NCBI GenBank assembly: GCA_016302965.1
Contig: JAEDMP010000036.1
Span: 1 to 22,441, forward strand
DNA length: 22,441 nucleotides
Direction: 5' to 3'
Source: Bacteroidaceae bacterium
GTDB taxonomy: Bacteria; Bacteroidota; Bacteroidia; Bacteroidales; Bacteroidaceae
Part shown: positions 16,507-22,441 of the stretch, piece by piece
Layout of the letters: each line of letters starts with the position of its first letter
How positions within the stretch are numbered: position 1 is the first letter of the stretch
The notes under the pieces: generated by a model
What the model saw: the letters and a program-made list of their open reading frames with translations, nothing else
Told to the model about the DNA's origin: nothing
The model's database searches: none
Program-made: the position numbers and the translations under genes

Positions 16507-16946
16507 TGGTCAAAGTCTATCTATCTTTAGGTTCCAATCTCGGCGACCGCCGACAGCATATCCGCCGTGCCGTAGAGCTGCTTGACGAGCGTGCTGGTAG
16601 GGTGGTGGGTTGTTCCTCGCTGATAGAGACGGAACCTTGGGGATTTGAGTCGGCCAACCGTTTCCTGAATGCAGCCGTGGCCATCGAAACAACACTCGCT
16701 CCGCTGGATCTCCTGCTGTTGACGCAGGAGATAGAGCGGGAGTTGGGACGTACGAACAAGTCGGTTGACGGGGCCTATCACGACCGGACTATCGACATCG
16801 ACATCCTGCTCTATGGCCATGAACGGATTAGTGACCCCCGTTTGGTGGTGCCCCATCCCCGTCTTCTGGAGCGGGACTTTGTGGTGAAACCGCTCACGGA
16901 ACTGATGGGACTGACAGCAGAGGAGCTGGCGCAATTGTTAGCTTGA
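16506..16946 (+). CDS. folK: 2-amino-4-hydroxy-6-hydroxymethyldihydropteridine diphosphokinase
   Basis: HPPK of 146 residues, which transfers diphosphate from ATP to the pterin in folate synthesis. Conserved parts are YLSLGSNLGDR (5-15), ETEPWGFE with NRFLNAAV (41-56), and the signature RTIDIDILLYG (94-104), whose Asp97 and Asp99 bind magnesium. HPRLLERDFVVKPL (117-130) closes the domain. The size is that of a single-domain enzyme, with no fused FolB or FolP. It is the last gene of the tightly packed run and overlaps queA by one base. No terminator is obvious in the 76 bases before the next gene. Confidence 0.95.
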   Translation: MVKVYLSLGSNLGDRRQHIRRAVELLDERAGRVVGCSSLIETEPWGFESANRFLNAAVAIETTLAPLDLLLLTQEIERELGRTNKSVDGAYHDRTIDIDILLYGHERISDPRLVVPHPRLLERDFVVKPLTELMGLTAEELAQLLA

Positions 16947-17022
16947 GCCGGATGGAAGCCCCCTCCCTTGTAGACCGTTTTTTGAATATTCACTTAATAA
17001 TGATTATCTAAACCTAAAACAA

Positions 17023-18498
17023 ATGAAAAAAAGATTAATCCTTTCTTTGTTGGCTTTGCTCCTCAGTTTTGGAGCCCATGCTGCCAATCCTTACAAGAAG
17101 TTTACGGAGCGTCTGCCCTTTGCGATGTCAGAGGTGAAGGCTCCGAAGATTCCCAGCCGTCAGGTGCTGCTCACCGACTTCGGTGCCATAGGCAATGGCC
17201 AGACCCTTTGCACGGATGCCTTTGCCCAGGCCATTGAGGCACTTTCGGCCAAAGGTGGTGGCCGGCTGGTGGTGCCCCGTGGCGTGTGGCTCACCGGTCC
17301 GATTGTGCTCAAGAGTAACATCAATCTGCATATCGAGAAAGGTGGCGTCATTCTCTTTGCTGCCGACGAGACCCTCTATCCTCTCATCAAGACCTCGTTC
17401 GAGGGACTCGATACCCGCCGGTGCCAGTCGCCCTTGAGTGCCAATGGTGCCGAGAACATCGCCGTCACGGGCGAGGGTGTCATCGATGGCAACGGCCAGT
17501 ACTGGCGGCCCTTGAAGCGTGAGAAAGTGACCGAGAACCAGTGGAAGACCTTTACCTCCGTCAAGGGAGGTGTGTTCAAGAGCCCCAAATTGTGGTATCC
17601 CTCTGAGGGATATGCCAAGGGCGACAATGCGGCCGACATGAATGTGCCCCGCAATATGCGAACGGAGGATGACTGGAACAGTGTGAAGCGTTTCCTTCGT
17701 CCTGTGATGGTGAGCTTGGTCAACTGCAAGAACGTGTTGCTGCAGGGAATCATCTTCCAGAACTCTCCCGCCTGGAACCTCCATCCGCTCATGTGTGAGA
17801 ATATCATCATCGACGATGTACTCGTGCGCAATCCTTCCTATGCCCAGAACGGGGATGCGCTCGACCTCGAGTCGTGCAAGAATGCGCTGATAGTCAACTC
17901 CCGTTTTGATGCCGGTGACGATGGTATCTGCATCAAGAGCGGCAAGGATGCCGACGGTCGCAAGCGTGGCCGCCCCTGCGAGAATGTGGTGGTGGATGGC
18001 TGCACCGTCTTTGCCGGTCATGGCGGCTTCGTGGTTGGCTCAGAGATGAGTGGCGGTGTGAAGAATATTCTGGTCACCAACTGCCAGTTCCTCGGCACCG
18101 ATGTGGGTCTGCGCTTCAAGAGTACCCGCGGCCGTGGCGGCATCGTGGAGAATATCTTCATCGACGGCATCTCCATGAACGATATCAAGAATGATGCCAT
18201 CATCTTCAACATGTATTATGGTGGCAAGTCGGTGGCTGAGGCCAAGGCCGACGGCGACAAACCTAATAACCAGGACCTGAAGCCTGTTGACGAGACTACC
18301 CCCATTTTCCGTCATATCGACATCCGCAACGTGGTGTGCAACGGTGCCGGCAGAGCCATGAGCTTCAATGGACTTCCCGAGATGCCTATCGACGGTATCA
18401 ACCTGCAGGACATCCAGATCATAGCACAGGAGGGCATGGAGTTCAACAACTCGAAGAACATCACCAAGTCAAATGTGAATGTGGTGGTCAGAAAATAA
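17023..18498 (+). CDS. secreted glycoside hydrolase family 28 (polygalacturonase-like)
   Basis: Enzyme of 491 residues predicted to cleave pectin, either polygalacturonan or rhamnogalacturonan. A signal peptide of about 20 residues ends at AHA. The N-terminal pectate-lyase-like start (LLTDFGAIGNGQTLCTDAF) is followed by a beta-helix with the family motifs: NSPAWNLHP, NGDALDLES (Asp278), AGDDGICIKSG (Asp299-Asp300), GHGGFVVGSE (His333) and RFKSTRGRGG (Arg364, Lys366). The three aspartates are the expected catalytic set, so it should be active. An extra region at about 165-230 (rich in Lys, Trp, Asn) is typical of exo-acting Bacteroidota members. It follows folK by 76 bases without a recognised promoter, and no SusC/SusD genes adjoin it. 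Confidence 0.92.
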   Translation: MKKRLILSLLALLLSFGAHAANPYKKFTERLPFAMSEVKAPKIPSRQVLLTDFGAIGNGQTLCTDAFAQAIEALSAKGGGRLVVPRGVWLTGPIVLKSNINLHIEKGGVILFAADETLYPLIKTSFEGLDTRRCQSPLSANGAENIAVTGEGVIDGNGQYWRPLKREKVTENQWKTFTSVKGGVFKSPKLWYPSEGYAKGDNAADMNVPRNMRTEDDWNSVKRFLRPVMVSLVNCKNVLLQGIIFQNSPAWNLHPLMCENIIIDDVLVRNPSYAQNGDALDLESCKNALIVNSRFDAGDDGICIKSGKDADGRKRGRPCENVVVDGCTVFAGHGGFVVGSEMSGGVKNILVTNCQFLGTDVGLRFKSTRGRGGIVENIFIDGISMNDIKNDAIIFNMYYGGKSVAEAKADGDKPNNQDLKPVDETTPIFRHIDIRNVVCNGAGRAMSFNGLPEMPIDGINLQDIQIIAQEGMEFNNSKNITKSNVNVVVRK

Positions 18499-18510
18499 AG
18501 ATAAATAGCA

Positions 18511-18558
18511 AAAAGAAAGAGGAGCGCTTCCCAGTGGGGGAGTGCTCCTCTTTCTTTT
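18511..18558. terminator. bidirectional terminator between the GH28 gene and rpsO
   Basis: AAAAGAAAGAGGAGC (18511-18525) pairs perfectly with GCTCCTCTTTCTTTT (18544-18558). The stem extends inward to 18532/18537 with two G-U pairs and an AGTG loop, about 22 pairs in all. T-runs on both strands suit the convergent genes; it ends 12-21 bases from both coding regions. Confidence 0.93.
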
Positions 18559-18579
18559 TTGTTTCGTTTGCTGTTTATC

Positions 18580-18849
18580 TTACTTACGCAGACCGAGGGC
18601 CTTGATGATGGCACGGTAGCGGTTGATGTCGCGGTCGTAGAGATAGTCGAGCAGGGCGCGGCGCTTACCTACCAGCTGGGTCAGGGCGCGGGCGGTTCTG
18701 AAATCCTTGTGGTTCTTCTTCAGGTGCTCAGTCAGGTGAGAGATACGATAAGAGAACAGGGCAATCTGGCTTTCTGCTGAACCGGTGTCAGTGTTGGCCT
18801 TACCATACTTGCCAAAGATTTCTTGCTTTTTAGCTTGATCTAAATACAT
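18580..18849 (-). CDS. rpsO: 30S ribosomal protein S15
   Basis: Ribosomal protein of 89 residues, exactly the E. coli length, which binds the central domain of 16S rRNA early in 30S assembly. Conserved parts are NTDTGSAESQIALFSYRI (19-36), LTEHLKKNHKDF (38-49) and GKRRALLDYL (61-70). The start ATG follows an A-run with no Shine-Dalgarno sequence. In many bacteria rpsO is followed by pnp; here it is single and closed by a bidirectional terminator. It is transcribed leftward from its own promoter with a leader of about 100 bases, so self-regulation by S15 is possible. Confidence 0.98.
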   Translation of the reverse strand: MYLDQAKKQEIFGKYGKANTDTGSAESQIALFSYRISHLTEHLKKNHKDFRTARALTQLVGKRRALLDYLYDRDINRYRAIIKALGLRK

Positions 18850-18952
18850 TTTTTTGTATGATTAATAAAGGGTTAAAAATTACATCCTTCCTTCGTTTGG
18901 AGCCTTAATCACAACCCCTTACGACGTCGAATGCATCGGATTTTCCGAATTC
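18850..18952 (-). promoter_or_regulatory. rpsO 5' leader, possible autoregulatory RNA
   Basis: The predicted rpsO transcript has about 100 untranslated bases. At its 5' end it contains a short hairpin (CGGA at 18937-18940 and TCCG at 18944-18947 on the plus strand, loop TTT), then a G-rich AAGGGG stretch and a purine-rich GAAGGAAGG stretch, and ends in an A/T-rich start region. Ribosomal protein S15 represses its own mRNA through unrelated structures in several phyla. No known S15 leader class was recognised here, so this is only a candidate. Confidence 0.35.
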
Positions 18953-18957
18953 GGCTG

Positions 18958-18988
18958 CAAAGGTAGTCATTTTTTTTGAATTGACCAA
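18958..18988 (-). promoter_or_regulatory. Bacteroidota-type promoter for rpsO
   Basis: On the minus strand TTG (18986-18988) is followed by 20 bases and TACCTTTG (18958-18965), a full match to the Bacteroidota pattern. It lies just outside the stop codon of the DPP III gene, and transcription would start near 18951. Confidence 0.75.
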
Positions 18989-19006
18989 CCTTTTGCAGCC
19001 GTTTTT

Positions 19007-21007
19007 TTACTTTTTGATGCTGTAGTCTCTTGAGTAGCGCATCATCTGCTCGGCATAACCCTCCTCGTAACTGATGGTTACGTCGGTGATGTTGCCCTGC
19101 TCGTCTCTCACGGCCTTGTAGACGGGGTTGATGAATCCCTTATAGGGAGCCACGTTCAGTTTGGCATAGCGGTCGAGCATCTCCTTGTGCAGGGTGGGGT
19201 CTATCTTCACGCCGTAGGTCTCCACCAGTTGGCGGGCACCTTCAAAGTCACCGGTCGACTTCACACGCTGTATCTCAGCCAGCAGTTCGCCGAAGAGTTG
19301 GCGCAGCATCTTGAAATCATTGATGACCACGTAGGTCTTGCCGTCGCGCTTCACCATCTCGATCACGTCCTTGCCGCCTTCGGCCTTGCCTTTGCCGTTC
19401 TCATAGGCCCAGCGGGCGATAAGGGCTCTGTTGCGCATGTGCGACTCCTCAATCTGGTCGCCCAGCTTGATGCGCACCAGTTGGGTCATCAGTCCGTTTT
19501 GCACCTGCTGGATATAGCTGGCCTTATAGGCTTCCTTGTCGGGCAGCAGTCCCAGTTCCACCAGTTTCTCGTCGGCGAGATAGTAGAGGGCAAACAGGTC
19601 GGCGCGTGCCTCCTCGATGGTGCTGCCGTAAGCCTTGAGGCTGTCGGGGTCTACGCCGGGCATCAGTTTGCCGCTGCCGTGGCCGAGACACTCGTGGAGG
19701 TCGGTATGCAGGTCATCGGTCATGTCGCCGTATTTCTCCACTATCTCCATATATTCCTTAGAGGTAGAGAACTCCTGGAGCATGCCGCTTCCCTTGGCGG
19801 CCTGGGCGTAGGCGTGGGTGAGGTTGGCGATGGTTACCGATTTGCTGCCGTGTTCGGCACGCACCCAGTTGCTGTTGGGCAGGTTGATGCCGATGGCGGT
19901 CGAGGGATAGAGGTCGCCTCCGAGGATGGCAGCGCGGATGACCTTGGCCGAGATACCCTTCACCTTCTCCTTTTTGAATTGGGGAGCCACGGGAGAGTGG
20001 TCTTCAAACCACTGGGCATTCTTGCTCAGTGTCTCCGTGCGGCGGGTGGCATCCAGATCCTTGAAGTTGACGATGCTCTCCCAGGAACTCTTGATGCCGA
20101 GCGGGTCACCGTACGACTCGATGAATCCGTTGACAAAGTCAACCAGCGGTTCGGTGTTCTCCACCCAGGCGATGCTGTAGTCATCGAAGGTCTTCAGGTC
20201 ACCTGTCTCATAGAAGGCCACCAGTTTGTCGATGACGGCCTTCTGTTTGTCATCTTCGGCAAACTCACGGGCCTGCTTCAGATGTTCTACCACCTTGCTC
20301 AGATAGGGGCCGTATTTGCCCGTAGTGGTCCAGCGCTCTTCGTAAATCTTGCCGTCGGTACCTTTCACGAGTGTCGAGTTCATGCCGTGCATCACGGGAT
20401 GCTGCTGGTCGCCCTTGGCCTTTTCGCGCTCATAGAAGGCCTCTGCCTCGGCCTGGGTCACGCCCTGGTAGTAGTTGCAGGCACTGGTGAGCAGCAGGTC
20501 CTGTCCCTCGGCCAGGTTGACGCGCTTGGCCATCACGGCTGGGTTGAAGATGACCTCGGCAATCTCGTCGGAGCATTGGGTCTGTTCCACAAACCATTCG
20601 CGGCTGAAGCCCGGCTGGAACTTCTCGCTGCCATAGTGGTGATGGATGCCGTTGGAGAACCATACCCGCTTCAGATATTCCTCAAGAGCCAGATAGTCCT
20701 TGCTCTTGCGGTCACCCTGGTAGTTGGTGTAGAGGTTTTCCAGCAGGTCGCGGATTGCCAGGTTATACTTGCCATTCTGGTCGAAGAGGATGTCACGGCC
20801 CCAGAGGGCAGCTTCCTGCAGGTGATAGATAAAGGTTTTCTGCTTCAGACTGAGCTGGTCGAAGCCGTCTACCTGATAGCGCAACATCTGAATATCTGCA
20901 AAACGCTCATTGCAGTATTCAAAATCATCTGTCTGCTGCGTCTTGTTGCCCGGAGAGCATGCAGCGAAAAGAGCGGAAATCATCATGATTGAAATGCTTT
21001 TTTTCAT
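19007..21007 (-). CDS. dipeptidyl-peptidase III-like zinc metallopeptidase (family M49), lipoprotein
   Basis: Zinc peptidase of 666 residues predicted to remove dipeptides from the N-terminus of peptides. The M49 motif HEXXGH is present as HECLGH (His438, Glu439, His443), and the second motif EEARAD (465-470) gives the third zinc ligand, Glu466, 28 residues after His438, the spacing expected in this family. The substrate-binding segment GINLPNSNWVR is also present. A lipoprotein signal with lipobox FAAC sets Cys17 as the lipidated residue, so it should be membrane-anchored and periplasmic or surface-exposed, while animal and yeast DPP III are cytosolic. The cysteine inside the zinc motif is a feature also known from gut Bacteroidota homologues. 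It stands alone, divergent from the GH43 gene. Confidence 0.93.
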   Translation of the reverse strand: MKKSISIMMISALFAACSPGNKTQQTDDFEYCNERFADIQMLRYQVDGFDQLSLKQKTFIYHLQEAALWGRDILFDQNGKYNLAIRDLLENLYTNYQGDRKSKDYLALEEYLKRVWFSNGIHHHYGSEKFQPGFSREWFVEQTQCSDEIAEVIFNPAVMAKRVNLAEGQDLLLTSACNYYQGVTQAEAEAFYEREKAKGDQQHPVMHGMNSTLVKGTDGKIYEERWTTTGKYGPYLSKVVEHLKQAREFAEDDKQKAVIDKLVAFYETGDLKTFDDYSIAWVENTEPLVDFVNGFIESYGDPLGIKSSWESIVNFKDLDATRRTETLSKNAQWFEDHSPVAPQFKKEKVKGISAKVIRAAILGGDLYPSTAIGINLPNSNWVRAEHGSKSVTIANLTHAYAQAAKGSGMLQEFSTSKEYMEIVEKYGDMTDDLHTDLHECLGHGSGKLMPGVDPDSLKAYGSTIEEARADLFALYYLADEKLVELGLLPDKEAYKASYIQQVQNGLMTQLVRIKLGDQIEESHMRNRALIARWAYENGKGKAEGGKDVIEMVKRDGKTYVVINDFKMLRQLFGELLAEIQRVKSTGDFEGARQLVETYGVKIDPTLHKEMLDRYAKLNVAPYKGFINPVYKAVRDEQGNITDVTISYEEGYAEQMMRYSRDYSIKK

Positions 21008-21075
21008 ATGATTGTAAATGGGGTTAAGGGGAGAAACCGCCTTGACGGGTTCCTCCCGGTGTTACTTGATTGTTG

Positions 21076-21083
21076 CAAAGGTA
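21076..21083 (-). promoter_or_regulatory. -7 element for the DPP III-like gene
   Basis: Minus-strand TACCTTTG matches TAnnTTTG, about 68 bases before the start codon at 21007. A matching TTTG at the expected upstream distance was not found, so the promoter is only partly supported. Confidence 0.5.
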
Positions 21084-21134
21084 AGCTTTTTTTGTAAATA
21101 AATAGTGGATGAGCTACTTATAATTTGTTAATTG

Positions 21135-21166
21135 TTTGGATATATGGCAGATTCTTCGTAGTTTTG
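21135..21166 (+). promoter_or_regulatory. Bacteroidota-type promoter for the GH43 gene
   Basis: TTTG at 21135-21138, 20 bases, then TAGTTTTG at 21159-21166, a full match to the consensus. Transcription would start near 21172, giving a leader of about 65 bases. It lies back to back with the DPP III promoter in a 229-base gap that holds nothing else recognised. Confidence 0.78.
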
Positions 21167-21236
21167 CACCTCAGATAACATAGTCGACTCTGGTAGATGA
21201 CAACATTAATTACATAACTATCTAACTTCTTATTAC

Positions 21237-22370
21237 ATGAAAAAAACAATTCTTTGGATGATGGCCCTGCTTTGGTTGCCCCTTGCCGTGGCTGCCAAGG
21301 GTACCATCAAGCCCGGACAGTTGTGGCCCGACAATCGCGGCATCCACATCAATGCCCATGGTGGCGGAGTGATGGCCTACAAAGGCACCTATTATTGGTA
21401 TGGTGAGCACAAGTCCGACTCCACCAGCTCGGCTCTGGTAGGGGTGACTTGTTACAAGTCGAAGAACCTCGCCGACTGGACCTACTGCGGTGTGGCGCTT
21501 CCCGTAGTAGATGAGAAGGGCCACGACCTGGAGCGGGGCTGCGTGCTCGAGCGTCCCAAGGTCATCTATTGTGAGAAGACCAAACAGTTTGTGATGTGGT
21601 TCCACCTCGAACTCAAGGGGCATGGCTACAGTGCTGCCCGCTATGGTGTGGCGGTGAGTGACAAGCCAGAGGGTCCCTTCCGCTTTCTGCGTTCCGACCG
21701 GGCCAATGCCAACATCTATCCGCTCGACTTCACCCAGGAGGATATCCAGCGCATGGACACCCTGCGTGCCGAGAACTTCAAGGACTGGTGGACGCCCACC
21801 TGGCGAGAGGCCATCAAGCAGGGACTCTTCCTCAAGCGAGACATGACGGGCAAGACCCACACCAATCCCGTTGTGGTGCCCGGACAGATGGCTCGTGACC
21901 AGACCGTCTATGTTGACACCGACAAGCGTGCCTATCACATCTTCTCCTCCGAAGACAACCTCACCCTTCATATCGCCGAGCTCACCGATGACTATACGGC
22001 CCATACGGGACGCTATATCCGTGTGGCTCCCGGTGGACAGAACGAGGCTCCCGCCCTCTTCCGTGAGGGCAACACCTACTGGATGATTACCAGCGGCTGC
22101 ACAGGATGGAATCCCAACGAGGCCCGTATGTTCTCGGCTCCCAGCATCTGGGGGCCCTGGAAGCAGCATCCCAATCCCTGCCGTGGCCCCAAGGCCCAAC
22201 TCACCTTCGGTGGTCAGAGCACCTACGTCCTCACCGTGGGCAATCGCCATATCTTCATGGCCGACATCTGGCGGCCCAAGCATCCCTCCGATGCCCGCTA
22301 CATCTGGCTTCCCATCACGTTTGAGAATGGGGTGCCTGTGGTGCAGTGGCAGGATGAGTGGTCGCTGTAA
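21237..22370 (+). CDS. secreted glycoside hydrolase family 43, closest to exo-beta-1,3-galactanase-type members
   Basis: Five-bladed propeller hydrolase of 377 residues. The signal peptide (MKKTILWMMALLWLPLAVAA) suggests export. INAHGGGVMAYKGTYYWYGE (38-57) and LERPKVIY (104-111) resemble subfamily 24-type enzymes that release galactose from beta-1,3-galactan, the backbone of plant arabinogalactan. NEAPALF (269-275) gives Glu270 as the probable catalytic acid and Glu105 as the likely modulator. The N-terminal catalytic aspartate found in most GH43 enzymes is not seen; Gln327 in GGQSTYV sits where beta-1,3-galactanases use glutamine as base. An insertion near 145-220 (PLDFTQEDIQRMDTL and onward) is present. 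Subfamily assignment is by recalled motifs only. The gene has its own promoter, and the partner pectinase is about 2.7 kb away on the same strand. Confidence 0.82.
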   Translation: MKKTILWMMALLWLPLAVAAKGTIKPGQLWPDNRGIHINAHGGGVMAYKGTYYWYGEHKSDSTSSALVGVTCYKSKNLADWTYCGVALPVVDEKGHDLERGCVLERPKVIYCEKTKQFVMWFHLELKGHGYSAARYGVAVSDKPEGPFRFLRSDRANANIYPLDFTQEDIQRMDTLRAENFKDWWTPTWREAIKQGLFLKRDMTGKTHTNPVVVPGQMARDQTVYVDTDKRAYHIFSSEDNLTLHIAELTDDYTAHTGRYIRVAPGGQNEAPALFREGNTYWMITSGCTGWNPNEARMFSAPSIWGPWKQHPNPCRGPKAQLTFGGQSTYVLTVGNRHIFMADIWRPKHPSDARYIWLPITFENGVPVVQWQDEWSL

Positions 22371-22441
22371 CTTTCATGGTAACTACTCAGTTCACCACGC
22401 TGGCCCCCGCGAGCGAAACGGGAAATAACATTTTTCATCCC

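Noticed and set aside
19187..20992. 601-codon open frame on the plus strand opposite the DPP III gene
   Set aside because: It is exactly antisense to a clear M49 peptidase, is rich in Val, Leu, His and Gly as expected from reverse reading of G+C-rich third positions, and shows no domain or promoter.

Overview
The window looks like ordinary chromosome from a Bacteroidales bacterium, most likely Prevotellaceae (Prevotella/Segatella group). This is inferred from protein style and from regulation. Several genes are preceded by the Bacteroidota promoter pattern (TTG or TTTG, about 20 bases, then TAnnTTTG) and few have a strong Shine-Dalgarno sequence. Efflux proteins carry lipoprotein signals, and a DUF3098 gene sits between ftsX and uppP. 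No tRNA, rRNA, CRISPR array, insertion sequence, phage gene or integration site was recognised.

Layout: (1) 1-2293 holds the C-terminal half of dnaE (cut by the window edge) and trxA, closed by a strong terminator. (2) 2294-2654 is a gene-poor gap with three near-palindromic 13-mers and a clear promoter for a CCA-adding tRNA nucleotidyltransferase (2655-4088). (3) 4184-11055 holds a tripartite RND efflux operon (lipoprotein adaptor, AcrB-type pump, lipoprotein outer-membrane channel). It has a long hairpin at its predicted transcription start and is followed by a REP-like palindrome and an lpxA gene. (4) A symmetric bidirectional terminator separates this from a leftward pair: a radical SAM protein, then a MaoC-like hydratase. 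(5) Divergent from that pair, a tightly packed rightward run ftsX-DUF3098-uppP-truB-queA-folK (12648-16946) combines cell division, undecaprenyl phosphate recycling, tRNA modification and folate synthesis. (6) A secreted GH28 pectinase converges on rpsO across a second bidirectional terminator. (7) rpsO and a DPP III-type lipoprotein zinc peptidase read left. A secreted GH43 enzyme reads right from a back-to-back promoter region. The last 71 bases (22371-22441) hold nothing recognised.

Most genes are housekeeping or envelope functions. The accessory element is the GH28 and GH43 pair, suggesting attack on plant pectin or arabinogalactan side chains, but no SusC/SusD pair or sensor is present, so it is not a classical polysaccharide utilisation locus. 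No clearly new biological system was found. The best leads are the GH43 enzyme, which appears to use a glutamine where a catalytic aspartate is expected; the triple palindromic repeat before cca; the hairpin at the start of the efflux transcript; the lpxA gene outside the usual lpx cluster; and a possible autoregulatory rpsO leader.
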